From Facklamia languida CCUG 37842 (lineage in GTDB: Bacteria > Bacillota > Bacilli > Lactobacillales > Aerococcaceae), in NCBI RefSeq assembly GCF_000245795.1, contig NZ_JH601133.1:1189887-1253886 (forward strand): a stretch of DNA of 64,000 nucleotides. The letters are read 5' to 3'. Under the pieces are notes generated by a model. It was given only the letters and a program-made list of their open reading frames with translations. It was not told the origin of the DNA and did not search any database. Shown here one piece after another: positions 7,575 through 17,049 of this stretch (within the stretch, counting starts at the first letter, position 1; every line of letters begins with the position of its first letter). Both the position numbers and the translations under genes were made by a program.

Positions 7575-8606
7575 GTGAAGAAAAAATTTGGTCTTTTACT
7601 CGTCCTATCGCTTTTGGTGAGTGTTTTCTTTAATGTCTTTAGTGTCAATGCTCAAGAACCTGTTGAAATTGATACCTTAAAAGTTGCTTTTGTACCATCT
7701 CGTGATCCAGAAGAAATCATTACAACAACAGAACCTTTAAAACAACTTTTGATTGATGAGTTAGCTAAGGAAGGTTTCGACGTGAAGAATGTTGAAATTA
7801 CAGTCGGAACTTCTTATGAAGCAGTTGGTGAAGGAATGGCAGCAGGTACGATTGATGTGGGGCTCATTCCTGGTGGAACGTATGTCCTATTTGAAGACGA
7901 TGTCGATGTTATTTTAACCTCCACTCGTCAAGGTCTCTCAAAAGACTCTGAGAATCCAGCAGACTGGAATGACGGTAAACCGACTGAGTTAATTGAAGAT
8001 CAAGTATCTTACTACAAGGGCTTAATCATCGCTGGACCTTCTGAAAAGGGACAAGAATTAGCAGACAAGGTCAACAATGGCGAAGAATTAACTTGGGAAG
8101 ACTTAGATTCTGCTAAGTGGTCTGTAATGTCCTCCTCTTCTTCATCAGGTTATATCTACCCTTCTATTTGGTTAGGTAGCAAATTCGATGGTAAACAAAT
8201 TTCTGATCTCTCAAATGTTGTTCAAGCGGACTCTTACCCATCGTCTATTGCACGTTTAGCTTCAGAACAAGTGGACGTGGTCGTTGGTTTTGCGGACTTA
8301 CGTCGTGATAATGAAGAAGCTTGGACAGCCGATATGGGACGCGAAGCAAGCATCTGGGAAGAAACCAATGTCATCGGTGTCACACCAAATGTCTATAATG
8401 ACACTGTTTCTGTAAGTAAGACTTCTGAAACAATGACCGATGAATTAAAAACAGCGCTTCAAAATGCCTTCATCAATATCGCTGAAACCGAAGAAGGTAA
8501 AGAAGTTATTGCCATCTACAGCCACGAAGGTTATAAACCAGCCAAAGCTGAAGATTATGAGACTGAGCGTGAAGCACAAAAGATTTTACGCGAACAAGGT
8601 AACTAA
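7575..8606 (+). CDS. phnD: Phosphonate/phosphite ABC transporter substrate-binding protein
   Basis: 343 residues with a secretion signal (about residues 1-26, cleavage near VNA-QE) and the type 2 periplasmic-binding fold of PhnD: LKVAFVPSRDPEEI at the start of the mature part, GLIPGGTYVLF, and SSSSSGYIYPSIWL, the Ser/Tyr-rich ligand loop. It has no lipobox, unusual for a Gram-positive binding protein, which must be held by another means or released. The start is GTG behind CGGAGG. It captures phosphonate, phosphite or phosphate esters for the PhnCEE complex encoded next. No C-P lyase or phosphonatase gene is nearby. Confidence 0.88.
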   Translation: MKKKFGLLLVLSLLVSVFFNVFSVNAQEPVEIDTLKVAFVPSRDPEEIITTTEPLKQLLIDELAKEGFDVKNVEITVGTSYEAVGEGMAAGTIDVGLIPGGTYVLFEDDVDVILTSTRQGLSKDSENPADWNDGKPTELIEDQVSYYKGLIIAGPSEKGQELADKVNNGEELTWEDLDSAKWSVMSSSSSSGYIYPSIWLGSKFDGKQISDLSNVVQADSYPSSIARLASEQVDVVVGFADLRRDNEEAWTADMGREASIWEETNVIGVTPNVYNDTVSVSKTSETMTDELKTALQNAFINIAETEEGKEVIAIYSHEGYKPAKAEDYETEREAQKILREQGN

Positions 8607-8631
8607 TTCATACAGTCCAATTCATTTAGTC

Positions 8632-8661
8632 AAACACCCACTGGATGGTGGGTGTTTCTTT
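8632..8661 (+). terminator. Hairpin between phnD and phnC
   Basis: AAACACCCAC (8632-8641) pairs perfectly with GTGGGTGTTT (8648-8657) over a 6-nt loop, followed by CTTT. It probably ends part of the transcripts or protects the phnD 3' end, giving more binding protein than transporter. Confidence 0.75.
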
Positions 8662-8687
8662 AGTTAAGCGATTAAAAGGAGAACGCT

Positions 8688-9455
8688 ATGATCAAATTTG
8701 AGCATGTCTTTAAGAGATATCCCAAGGGTATCCTAGCATTACAAGATATTAATTTAGAGATCGATCAGGGAGAATTCGTAGGCATTATCGGCCTATCTGG
8801 AGCAGGAAAGTCAACCCTCATTCGAACCATCAACAAAATGCATTCCATTTCAGAAGGGGAATTAACCGTTGATGGGGTGGATGTGAATAGCTTGAAGGGT
8901 AAAAGCTTGCGCCAGTTTCGTCGTAAGATCGGGATGATCTTCCAATCTTTTAACTTGGTGACGCGTGCCAAGGTTATTACCAACGTCTTATCGGCTTTTG
9001 TTCCTGACCTGCCTTTTTGGCGTGTTCTGATTGGCTATTACAAGAAAGAAGAAGAACTAAAAGCCTTGGAAGCCTTAGATCGGGTTGGTATTCTCGACAA
9101 GGCCTATACCCGGGTGGACCACCTGTCAGGGGGGCAACAGCAGCGGGTGGCCTTGGCTAGAACCCTGGCTCAAGACCCCCGGATCATTCTTGCCGATGAA
9201 CCAGTCGCTTCCTTAGACCCTGTGACAGCAGCAGTGGTGATGCGTGATTTCCAAAATATTAATAAAACTGACAACATTACCGTGATCATTAATATTCACC
9301 ACGTGGAATTAGCACTGGAGTATTGTGACCGTATTATTGGCATCCGGCAAGGTGCAATCGTTTATGATGGACCCTCTAATGAGGTGACGCAAGAAGTTCT
9401 GAATCATATTTATAAAGGAAAAAGCATAGCAGAGGGACGTGAGTCCAATGAATAA
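8688..9455 (+). CDS. phnC: Phosphonate ABC transporter ATP-binding protein
   Basis: 255 residues. Walker A GLSGAGKST (about 36-44), signature LSGGQQQRVALART (about 145-158), Walker B RIILADEP, D-loop SLDP and an H-loop in INIHHVEL. Full-length and typical for PhnC, which energises uptake by the two PhnE permeases. The start follows AAAAGGAGAACGCT. It overlaps the next gene by 8 bp, indicating translational coupling. Confidence 0.93.
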   Translation: MIKFEHVFKRYPKGILALQDINLEIDQGEFVGIIGLSGAGKSTLIRTINKMHSISEGELTVDGVDVNSLKGKSLRQFRRKIGMIFQSFNLVTRAKVITNVLSAFVPDLPFWRVLIGYYKKEEELKALEALDRVGILDKAYTRVDHLSGGQQQRVALARTLAQDPRIILADEPVASLDPVTAAVVMRDFQNINKTDNITVIINIHHVELALEYCDRIIGIRQGAIVYDGPSNEVTQEVLNHIYKGKSIAEGRESNE

Positions 9456-10272
9456 ACAATTTCCTTCATTTATGCGGCCCAAAGAACTGGTGCTGGCCAA
9501 TGGTAAGAAGGTTTATAAGAAACGTTCTTATAGCCTCATCATCGTCTTGTTAATTGCTTTACTGATTTATTGGTCAGGCCGGATGACGGGGTTTGACCTC
9601 CAAGTCCTAATCAAACGAGGAGAAGAGTTCTTTGTGATCTTAAAGCGGATGGTGCCACCGAATACCGCCTACTTTAAGGAAGTAATTCCTCCGCTGCTCG
9701 ATACGATTAAAATGTCTGTCTTGGGGACCTTTATTGGGGCCCTTTTGGCTATCCCTTATGCCATGTGGTCGGCTACCAACTTAACCCGCAACCACTGGAT
9801 TACTAGCCTTTTGAAATTACTCTTGAGTCTGATCAGAACCTTACCGACTCTAGTCTCTGCATTGATTTTGACTTATATTTTTGGTTTAGGGACTTTTGCT
9901 GGGACCTTGGCGATTGCCCTCTTTACCTTCTCATTCGTAACGAAACAACTCTATGAAGCGATTGAGACAGCCGACATGTCACCCTATGAAGCCATGGAAG
10001 CCTTAGGGGCCAATAAATTGTATAGTTTTCTGGGGGCGATCAAGCCTCAGGTCCTACCGAGTTACTTATCCGTGGTCTTGTATACCTTCGAAGGAAATGT
10101 CCGCCACGCGGCTATTCTGGGTTATGTTGGAGCAGGGGGGATCGGGATTATTCTTGATGAGAACCTTGGCTGGCGCGAATATCAGAATGTCGGAATGATC
10201 CTGCTTTGTCTCTTCTTAACGGTCGTAGTGATTGAAAGTATCAGTCGCTATCTGAGAACGCGGCTCACTTAG
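9448..10272 (+). CDS. phnE: Phosphonate ABC transporter permease, first copy
   Basis: 274 residues with about six helices and the MetI-type permease domain. The EAA loop that contacts the ATPase is EAMEALGANKLYSFLGAIKP. The start at 9448 overlaps phnC by 8 bp; a GTG three codons earlier lies too close to the GAGGGA ribosome binding site. It is paired with a second, divergent PhnE directly downstream, so the membrane part is probably a heterodimer. Confidence 0.9.
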   Translation: MNKQFPSFMRPKELVLANGKKVYKKRSYSLIIVLLIALLIYWSGRMTGFDLQVLIKRGEEFFVILKRMVPPNTAYFKEVIPPLLDTIKMSVLGTFIGALLAIPYAMWSATNLTRNHWITSLLKLLLSLIRTLPTLVSALILTYIFGLGTFAGTLAIALFTFSFVTKQLYEAIETADMSPYEAMEALGANKLYSFLGAIKPQVLPSYLSVVLYTFEGNVRHAAILGYVGAGGIGIILDENLGWREYQNVGMILLCLFLTVVVIESISRYLRTRLT

Positions 10273-10281
10273 GAGGAAGTC

Positions 10282-11091
10282 ATGTTAGATAAAATTAATC
10301 AAATGTATGAAAGTAAAGAGACCAGACGGTGGCAATTAATGGCCTGGACCCTCTTAGTAGCTGCCTTGGTGATCTGGTCAGCCTCAACCATTACGGAGGT
10401 GGGAATTGCAAAGAAGGGATTAACTTTCGCCCTGAGTATTATTCAAGGAATTGTCAATCCTGACAAGGACCTCCTCTTTAACACGACCAAGCAGTCTGTT
10501 CCCTATTTATTATTAGAGACCATGGCGATTGCTTTCTTAGGAACCCTGGTTGGAGCTGTCTTCTCATTTCCTCTTTCCTTCCTGGCATCGAGCAAAGTGG
10601 TTCCAGTGCCGGTTGTCGTAGTAACGCGCTTCTTGGTGATGGCCATTCGGACCATCCCAGCCTTTGTCTATGGGCTGATGTTTATTCGAGTGACGGGTCC
10701 TGGCCCCTTTGCGGGGGTAATGACCATCTCCGTGACTTCGATCGGGATGTTGACCAAGTTGTTTAGTGAGGCCATTGATGATATGGATAAGTCTATTCTA
10801 GAAGCCCTCGATGCAGCGGGTTGTAATACCTTTGAGAAGATTCGTTGTGGGATTATCCCTCAATTATGGTCCAGCTTACTATCCACCATGATCTTCCGCT
10901 TTGACATGAACTTAAGAGATGCTTCGATTCTCGGTCTGGTAGGAGGTGGTGGGATTGGGGCCCCACTTAAATTTGCCATGTCTTCTAACCGTTGGTCGCA
11001 AGTCGGCGCGATTCTCGTCGGACTTGTCGTTCTGATCCTTGTTGTGGAATTCTCTTCTTCAGCTATTCGCAAACGATTGACCAATGGCTAA
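10282..11091 (+). CDS. phnE: Phosphonate ABC transporter permease, second copy
   Basis: 269 residues, about six helices, EAA loop ILEALDAAGCNTFEKIRCG and the family's NLRDASILGLVGGGGIG stretch, which matches NVRHAAILGYVGAGGIG of the first copy. It starts behind AGGAGGAAGTC 9 nt after the first permease. It is the last gene of the operon and is followed by a terminator. Confidence 0.9.
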   Translation: MLDKINQMYESKETRRWQLMAWTLLVAALVIWSASTITEVGIAKKGLTFALSIIQGIVNPDKDLLFNTTKQSVPYLLLETMAIAFLGTLVGAVFSFPLSFLASSKVVPVPVVVVTRFLVMAIRTIPAFVYGLMFIRVTGPGPFAGVMTISVTSIGMLTKLFSEAIDDMDKSILEALDAAGCNTFEKIRCGIIPQLWSSLLSTMIFRFDMNLRDASILGLVGGGGIGAPLKFAMSSNRWSQVGAILVGLVVLILVVEFSSSAIRKRLTNG

Positions 11092-11155
11092 TTTTGAAGG
11101 GAAGCCTCCAGTGCTTTGATTCTACAAGAGTGAACTTTTAGTCTTTATGACCCAC

Positions 11156-11199
11156 ACCTCCCATTCCATTCATGTCAAATGACTTGGCTGGGAGGTTTT
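11156..11199 (+). terminator. Terminator of the phn operon
   Basis: ACCTCCCA (11156-11163) pairs with TGGGAGGT (11189-11196), followed by TTT; the loop is long (25 nt). Confidence 0.7.
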
Positions 11200-11239
11200 G
11201 CATTAGGAAGTTATTAACCAATGTAAAGGAATCGAATCA

Positions 11240-11767
11240 ATGAAAGTAAAATTAATTAAATTAACCAATGACTACCAAGAAGAACTGGCAGAAATGTTGT
11301 CTGAGTGGAAACGTGACCAGGAGATCCATCACACCAATCGTTCACCATCCGCTATTTTTAGACATGACTACCATGATTTTGATGATTATCTTGCCAAGTT
11401 AGAGAATCGAGTTGAAAGAGATGGCCGGGTGCCTGAATCGGTTTTCTTTCTACTGGATGAAGAGCGCGACAGACTTGTGGGAGCCGTGACGATTCGCCAC
11501 TATTTAACCGACTCTCTTCTACAAACAGGTGGTCACATTGCGACTGGCATTCGGCCGAGCGAAAGAAGGAAGGGTTACGCCACGGAAATGATCCGACTGG
11601 CCTTGATTGAGTGTCAAAAGCTCGGCATTTCAAAAGTTTTGATGACCTGTGATAAAGAGAACGTCGGCTCAGCGAAGTCCATTATGAAAAATGGAGGGCT
11701 TCTGGAGAATGAATTTGTCAATTCGGAAGGTCAAATCGAGCAGCGCTACTGGATCTCGGTTCATTGA
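11240..11767 (+). CDS. GNAT-family N-acetyltransferase
   Basis: 175 residues. The acetyl-CoA pyrophosphate loop is GIRPSERRKGYATEMI (the RxxGxA signature, about residues 103-118), preceded by the strand VGAVTIRHYL and followed by KVLMTCDKENVGSAKSIMKNGG. It resembles the RimJ/RimL branch that also includes small-molecule acetyltransferases. The substrate cannot be deduced. Stand-alone gene with an AAAGGAAT ribosome binding site. Confidence 0.8.
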   Translation: MKVKLIKLTNDYQEELAEMLSEWKRDQEIHHTNRSPSAIFRHDYHDFDDYLAKLENRVERDGRVPESVFFLLDEERDRLVGAVTIRHYLTDSLLQTGGHIATGIRPSERRKGYATEMIRLALIECQKLGISKVLMTCDKENVGSAKSIMKNGGLLENEFVNSEGQIEQRYWISVH

Positions 11768-12110
11768 TCAGTATAAAAAGATAGAGCCTGCAAATAGGGC
11801 AATGAAGATAGGGAAACAAGACAGTCTAACTGTCGGGTGAAAATCATATTCACTAACTCATAAATGAAGGATTAGGACTGTATCACTTGGGTCCTCCACC
11901 CTCTACTTCACAGAGCTAGATCTGGATGCCAATTGATCGACAAAGATCCCCGAAAAGCGAGTCTAAAACACTCGCTTTTCGGGGATTTTGCATTTTAAAC
12001 TTAGGTATCTAACGATTTTCAAGTTTTTATTGATTATTTTCGATTAACCGCTTGCAAGAATGAACGTATAGTAAAGACAACAATAAAAAAACTAAAGGAG
12101 GCGCAGGATC
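11768..12110. other. Gene-free region upstream of ccdA
   Basis: Contains the strong terminator at 11948-11989 and, beyond it, the AT-rich promoter region of the ccdA operon. No clear -35/-10 pair with normal spacing was found (the best fragments are TTGCAA and TATAGT, too close together). Confidence 0.5.
11948..11989 (+). terminator. Strong terminator upstream of the ccdA operon
   Basis: A perfect 15-bp stem: CCCCGAAAAGCGAGT (11948-11962) with ACTCGCTTTTCGGGG (11970-11984), a 7-nt loop, then ATTTT. Confidence 0.85.
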
Positions 12111-12827
12111 ATGTTACAAAATGAGTTATTAGTCAGTTCAGTGTTTATTGCAGGTTTTCTCTCATTTTTTGCACCGTGCACATTTCCACTCATACCGGTA
12201 TATATTGGTCTATTGACAGATAAGGCAGGAGAATATAAGAAAATTAAATTTGGGAGGTATGAATTAAATAAGGGAGCGATGATTAAAACCATGGCCTTCG
12301 TGTTAGGGCTGTCAACAAGTTTTGCGATTTTAGGATTTGGAGCAGGTGTCATTGGAAGCGTCATAAACAATCGATGGGTTTTGACGGCTGCGGGATTTTT
12401 GGTCTTTCTATTGGGAATTCATCAAATGGATCTCATTCATCTTGACCAAATCAACAAAATCAAGGGCTTCCAATTTAACCATCATAAACCAAGAGCCTTG
12501 GGAGCTTACTTAATGGGTGTCTCGTTTAGCCTAGGGTGGACCCCTTGTGTTGGACCAATCTTAGCGGCTGTACTCATTACCTCAGCAAGCAGTGGGCAAC
12601 AATTTTACGGAGCCTTCTTGATGTTAATTTATTCAATCGGCTTGATGATTCCCTTTCTAATCATGGCGATTGCGTCAAGTGCCCTGATGAATCACTTTAA
12701 ATTATTTAAGAAACATCTGGTGACAATTAAGCGTATTGGCGGATTTCTAGTAGCTTTAATGGGAATTGTGCTTATGAGTAATCAATTACCCAATTTAACC
12801 GCATTCTTTAATAACTTGTTCAATTAG
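12111..12827 (+). CDS. ccdA: CcdA-type thiol-disulfide membrane transporter
   Basis: 238 residues with about six helices. The two redox cysteines of the family are visible in [11 protein letters not shown] (first helix) and [11 protein letters not shown] (around residue 146). CcdA passes electrons from cytoplasmic thioredoxin to thioredoxin-like proteins outside the membrane. The next two genes encode exactly such an acceptor and its client, MsrAB. No cytochrome c maturation genes are nearby, so the role is extracytoplasmic protein repair. It starts after AAAGGAGGCGCAGGATC. Confidence 0.92.
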   Translation: MLQNELLVSSVFIAGFLSFFAPCTFPLIPVYIGLLTDKAGEYKKIKFGRYELNKGAMIKTMAFVLGLSTSFAILGFGAGVIGSVINNRWVLTAAGFLVFLLGIHQMDLIHLDQINKIKGFQFNHHKPRALGAYLMGVSFSLGWTPCVGPILAAVLITSASSGQQFYGAFLMLIYSIGLMIPFLIMAIASSALMNHFKLFKKHLVTIKRIGGFLVALMGIVLMSNQLPNLTAFFNNLFN

Positions 12828-12846
12828 GAGAAAAGGAGAAACTATC

Positions 12847-13473
12847 ATGAAAAAAGGCTTATTAACAGGATTCATCGCATTGTCCCTCTTATTAACAGCT
12901 TGCTCAACAGGAAATCAAGCAAACCAGGATAAGATGCAGGAAGACAAAGAAACAACTATGGAAGATAAGATGAATACTATGAAATCGGAAGAAAAGGTGG
13001 GTCAGTCATCAGACGAAATGGCAGAAGCCATGGCAAGTAAGAAGATGAATCAAGGCGACTTGGCTCCAGACTTCGACTTGCCAGACTTAGATGGAAATCG
13101 ATACAAGCTAAGTGATCAGCAAGGGAAGAAAGTCTATGTTAAATATTGGGCTTCATGGTGTCCGATTTGTTTAGCCGGCTTATCTGAATTAGATGAACTT
13201 TCGAAAAATACAGAAGAGTATGAAATTGTCACGGTCGTTTCACCCGGTCATAATGGCGAGAAGAGTAAAGAAGACTTTATCAAATGGTTTGAAAGCCTCA
13301 ACTATAAAAATATAAAAGTATTAATGGATGAGTCTGGTCAATTTATTGAAGATTATGGCGTTCGTTCAACACCGACCAATGCTATTGTGGGATCTGATGG
13401 TGTTTTGGTTAAAGTGGCTCCAGGGCAATTAAATAAAGAAACACTCGATCAAATTTACGCCGAAGTGAAGTAA
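12847..13473 (+). CDS. Thioredoxin-like lipoprotein (TlpA/ResA type)
   Basis: 208 residues. Lipoprotein signal with lipobox LLTACS (cysteine about 19), then a Lys/Glu/Met-rich linker (about 24-70) and a thioredoxin fold with active site WCPIC (cysteines about 105 and 108) and the cis-Pro region STPTNAIV. Equivalent to the Etrx proteins of pneumococcus, which take electrons from CcdA and reduce MsrAB. The methionine-rich linker is notable because methionines are what the partner enzyme repairs. It starts 19 nt after ccdA. Confidence 0.9.
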   Translation: MKKGLLTGFIALSLLLTACSTGNQANQDKMQEDKETTMEDKMNTMKSEEKVGQSSDEMAEAMASKKMNQGDLAPDFDLPDLDGNRYKLSDQQGKKVYVKYWASWCPICLAGLSELDELSKNTEEYEIVTVVSPGHNGEKSKEDFIKWFESLNYKNIKVLMDESGQFIEDYGVRSTPTNAIVGSDGVLVKVAPGQLNKETLDQIYAEVK

Positions 13474-13484
13474 GGAGGATTAAC

Positions 13485-14621
13485 ATGAAGAAGTTGCTAT
13501 TTCTCATTGTATTGTCAATGACTTTCTTGGTTACAGCTTGTACTATCAATGCCAACATGCCGAATCAGGACGAGATGAAGGATGAGATGAGTCAGAAGAT
13601 CGACGCTATTATCAGCCAACAGCAAAAGAAAGCTGCAAATGATAATCCGAATGATGCGGTCGATTATTCCAAGTCAAAATTAAAAACCATTTATTTAGCA
13701 GGGGGTTGCTTCTGGGGCTTAGAAGCCTATCTAGAGAAGGTGTATGGCGTGGCAGATGTAGTAAGTGGTTATGCCAATGGTAAGACAGAAAACCCAACTT
13801 ATGACGATGTTTCCCACAAGAATTCCGGTCATGCTGAAACGGTAAGGGTGGATTATGACCCCGCCATAATTTCCTTGGAAAAAATTCTCGATTATTATCT
13901 GCGAGTGGTGGATCCAACCAGTTTAAATAAACAGGGAAATGACCGGGGACCCCAATATCGCTCAGGTGTATATTATACCGATGAGACTGAACGAACAGTG
14001 ATTGAAGAGAGGCTGGGACAAGAACAAGAAAAGTATCAGGCCAAGATTGTCGTTGAAGTTGAGAAGCTAGATAATTTCTATGAAGCGGAAGACTACCATC
14101 AAGACTACTTAAAGAAAAACCCAAATGGTTATTGCCATATTGATCTCTCAAAAGCGAATGAAGTGATTATTGACCCTTCCCAGTATCCAAAACCTTCAGA
14201 TGAAGAATTGAAGAAGCAATTGACGGACATTCAATATAAGGTGACTCAAGAAAATGACACGGAACATGCCTTTTCCAATGAGTATTGGGATAATAAGGAC
14301 CCAGGAATTTATGTGGATGTAGCAACAGGCGAACCCTTATTTACTTCCACCGATAAATTTGATTCGGGCTGTGGTTGGCCCTCCTTCGCCAAACCCATTG
14401 CCAAAGAGGTCGTGACTTACCATAAAGATATGAGTTATAATATGGAAAGAACAGAAGTCAGAAGTCGTTCAGGCAATTCACACTTGGGGCATGTGTTTGA
14501 AGATGGCCCAGCAGAGTTAGGTGGCTTAAGATTTTGTATCAATAGTGCCTCCATCCGATTTGTTCCTCTAGAGGATATGGAAGAAGAAGGATATGGCTAT
14601 TTAACCCATTTGATAAAGTAG
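13485..14621 (+). CDS. msrAB: Peptide methionine sulfoxide reductase MsrA-MsrB fusion, lipoprotein
   Basis: 378 residues. Lipoprotein signal with LVTACT (cysteine about 19). The MsrA domain has the catalytic motif GGCFWG (around residue 74) and the PQYRSGVYY segment. The MsrB domain (about 235-375) has [20 protein letters not shown] and the catalytic cysteine in RFCINSAS. It reduces both S- and R-methionine sulfoxide in surface proteins. Full length for the fusion family. It follows the thioredoxin lipoprotein by 11 nt and lies 6 nt before the response regulator, so repair and signalling genes share one transcript. Confidence 0.95.
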   Translation: MKKLLFLIVLSMTFLVTACTINANMPNQDEMKDEMSQKIDAIISQQQKKAANDNPNDAVDYSKSKLKTIYLAGGCFWGLEAYLEKVYGVADVVSGYANGKTENPTYDDVSHKNSGHAETVRVDYDPAIISLEKILDYYLRVVDPTSLNKQGNDRGPQYRSGVYYTDETERTVIEERLGQEQEKYQAKIVVEVEKLDNFYEAEDYHQDYLKKNPNGYCHIDLSKANEVIIDPSQYPKPSDEELKKQLTDIQYKVTQENDTEHAFSNEYWDNKDPGIYVDVATGEPLFTSTDKFDSGCGWPSFAKPIAKEVVTYHKDMSYNMERTEVRSRSGNSHLGHVFEDGPAELGGLRFCINSASIRFVPLEDMEEEGYGYLTHLIK

Positions 14622-14627
14622 GTCGAC

Positions 14628-15392
14628 ATGTATAAATTATTAATTGCCGATGATGAATCTATCATCCGAAAAGGAATCAAAAAATTAGTTGATTATGACA
14701 AGCTCAATATTACGGAAGTGTTTGAAGCGGAGGACGGCCAGGAAGCTATCGATTTGGCCAATGCCCATGACCCTGACATGGTTTTGATGGATATCAACAT
14801 GCCAGAGGTGGACGGGCTAACCGCTGTCAAGATAATTAAAGAAAAGAACCCCCATGTGTATATTGTCATCCTGACCGGCTATGACTACTTTGAATATGCT
14901 CAGACAGCCATAAGAGCCGGGGTAGATGATTACATCTTAAAACCTGTATCCAAAAAGGATATTGAGTATATTCTGACCAATGCGATCGATAAAATTACGC
15001 ATTTAAGAAAAGAAGAAACACTTAAGAGTATCAACCAAGAGGAAATCATCGAAGTCGGTGAGGAAAAGCAGTATATTAAGGATTACATTGAAGCGAATCT
15101 ATTTAATATCGACTTCTCCTTAAGCAAAATGGGGGAAGAGATTGGATATAATAGCAGCTATTTAAGTGTCCTAGTCAAACAGATATATGGACTGGCTTTT
15201 CAAGATTATATTAATAAGAGAAGGATGGAAAAGGCCAAAATTCTCCTTCTATCAACAGATATGAAAAACTATGAAATTGCTCAGAAAATTGGGATTGAAG
15301 ACGTGAATTACTTTGTGACCAAATTTAAGAAGTATTATAAGATAACCCCCAAGCAGTTTAAGCAAGGATTGACAGATGAAAAACATTCTTAA
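14628..15392 (+). CDS. YesN-type response regulator (REC plus AraC-like HTH)
   Basis: 254 residues. Receiver domain with the acidic pocket IADDES, phospho-acceptor in LMDINMPEVDG (D about 55), and K in YILKPVSKKD. The C-terminal AraC-type DNA-binding domain (about 155-250) has the second helix-turn-helix YEIAQKIGIEDVNYFVTKFK followed by YYKITPKQFK. The start overlaps no other gene; the weak site AGGT precedes ATG. Its stop overlaps the kinase gene by 17 bp. Confidence 0.92.
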   Translation: MYKLLIADDESIIRKGIKKLVDYDKLNITEVFEAEDGQEAIDLANAHDPDMVLMDINMPEVDGLTAVKIIKEKNPHVYIVILTGYDYFEYAQTAIRAGVDDYILKPVSKKDIEYILTNAIDKITHLRKEETLKSINQEEIIEVGEEKQYIKDYIEANLFNIDFSLSKMGEEIGYNSSYLSVLVKQIYGLAFQDYINKRRMEKAKILLLSTDMKNYEIAQKIGIEDVNYFVTKFKKYYKITPKQFKQGLTDEKHS

Positions 15393-17049
15393 AAAATTTA
15401 GCACGAAAATTAGCCTCTATTTCTTTATTATTTCAATCCTTTTGGTCAGCCTTTTGTCCTATCGTCATTACACCTATTCGGTTTCGATCTTGAGAGATAG
15501 TAAGTTACAACAAACTGAGCAACAACTGAAAAATGCCAGTATCTATATTTCATCCTATTTAGAAAAAATAAAAGGAATCTCAAGTGTCCTGGCCATGACA
15601 CCCGAGATTGAAAATCTAAACCAGTCCTCTAAGCAATCAATTAAGACCATTATTGACTTAACTGAACAAAATGATGCCCTGATCAAGAGGATAACGGTTA
15701 TCTCAAGTAAGGGTAAACTGATTTCGACCAGCCCCACCGATTTTGAATTGGCTGACAATATGAAGAATATAAAGTGGTATCAAGACCTGCAGAAATCAAA
15801 AAATATGGCCATGGTGACTACAGAGAATCATAAAGGCTTCTCGATGAATAAAACTGAAAGAGTCATATCAATCAGTCATGAAATTGTGCAGGACCAACAA
15901 GTTCAGGGGTATGTCGTGATCGATTTGTCTTATCGGTTGATCGAAGATTATGTGTCTTCGATCAATTTTGGGGAGAAGGGCTATGCCTTTATCACTTCGT
16001 CTGAAGAAAAATTATTGTTTGATTCAAACCAGATGAATACCAGCTCCTTGGAAGAACAGGATAAGTATTTACAACTCATCAACAATCGAATGAAGTCATT
16101 AGATGAGGGATTTGTTGGTGCCAATGTCTACATTCCGAATACGGATTGGTTACTCGTAGGAGTTTCTTCGACAGACCAAATCGACCAGCTTCAAAACAAG
16201 CTGATTGGCAATACAGTGACATGGTCTATGATCATTTTGTTTGCATCGATTGCCTTATCGATCCTGATTTCAAGGTGGGTCAGCAAGCCACTGACCAGGT
16301 TAGTCGAAGAAATGAAGAAGGTTGATGCAAGTTTTTCCAAGATTGAAATGGAAGCTACCGACTCGATTGAAATTCACACCTTAAAGAAAGAATACAATCT
16401 CTTATTGGACCGAATTAAAGAGCTTACAAAAAATATCGAAGAGAAAGAGAATGCCAAGCGTCTCTATGAATTGAGGGCGCTGCAGAGTCAGATCAATCCA
16501 CACTTTATCTACAATACTTTAGACACGATCCTCTGGCTGGTTGAACTTGAGGAAAATGACAAGGCCATCGAGGTCACCAAATCCTTAGGCTGGATCTTAA
16601 GAAGTACCTTGAGTATTAACCAAGATTTTATCGCTTTGGAAAAAGAACTCGACCATGTCAAACATTACATGGATATCCAAAAAGTTCGCTATGACGATAG
16701 ATTTGACTATTTGTTGGCAATCGAAGAAAATACGCTAGAACTACAGGTTCCAAAACTCATTCTCCAACCGATTGTAGAGAATGCCATTTATCACGGGATC
16801 AAGCCCAAAAAAACAAAATCATTGATCAAAATCTCTTCCTACCTCGATGACGAAGACTTGATCATTAAAGTCGAAAATAATGGGGTAGACTTTGAACGAG
16901 ACCCCCAAAATCGAATCAAAACTAAACTTGGTGGCATCGGCATGCAAAATGTCGACCAAAGAATCAAGATCCTATGTGGCAACCGATACGGCATAAAAAT
17001 GTACCGGCAAGCAGATGTCACAGTCGTTGAATATCGATTAAGCCTATAG
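15376..17049 (+). CDS. YesM-type sensor histidine kinase
   Basis: 557 residues. First membrane helix at about 13-30, extracellular sensor region of about 245 residues, second helix at about 277-298, then a HAMP-like linker with a coiled coil, the His_kinase domain with QSQINPHFIYNTLD (phospho-His about 376) and a HATPase domain with NAIYHGIKPK and GGIGMQNVDQR. It phosphorylates the overlapping YesN-type regulator. Located behind ccdA-etrx-msrAB, it may sense oxidative or redox damage at the surface. No transporter or sugar gene, the usual YesMN partner, lies alongside. Confidence 0.92.
   Translation: MKNILKKFSTKISLYFFIISILLVSLLSYRHYTYSVSILRDSKLQQTEQQLKNASIYISSYLEKIKGISSVLAMTPEIENLNQSSKQSIKTIIDLTEQNDALIKRITVISSKGKLISTSPTDFELADNMKNIKWYQDLQKSKNMAMVTTENHKGFSMNKTERVISISHEIVQDQQVQGYVVIDLSYRLIEDYVSSINFGEKGYAFITSSEEKLLFDSNQMNTSSLEEQDKYLQLINNRMKSLDEGFVGANVYIPNTDWLLVGVSSTDQIDQLQNKLIGNTVTWSMIILFASIALSILISRWVSKPLTRLVEEMKKVDASFSKIEMEATDSIEIHTLKKEYNLLLDRIKELTKNIEEKENAKRLYELRALQSQINPHFIYNTLDTILWLVELEENDKAIEVTKSLGWILRSTLSINQDFIALEKELDHVKHYMDIQKVRYDDRFDYLLAIEENTLELQVPKLILQPIVENAIYHGIKPKKTKSLIKISSYLDDEDLIIKVENNGVDFERDPQNRIKTKLGGIGMQNVDQRIKILCGNRYGIKMYRQADVTVVEYRLSL

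Noticed and set aside
9050..9060. Frame break in phnC suspected from the less conserved segment after Q-loop
   Set aside because: The frame is continuous and all ABC motifs occur in order.
11358..11633. 91-codon minus-strand ORF in the GNAT gene
   Set aside because: Antisense shadow of a clear acetyltransferase.
13612..14151. 179-codon minus-strand ORF inside msrAB
   Set aside because: Shadow of the MsrA domain on the opposite strand; His/Pro-rich translation with no family motif.
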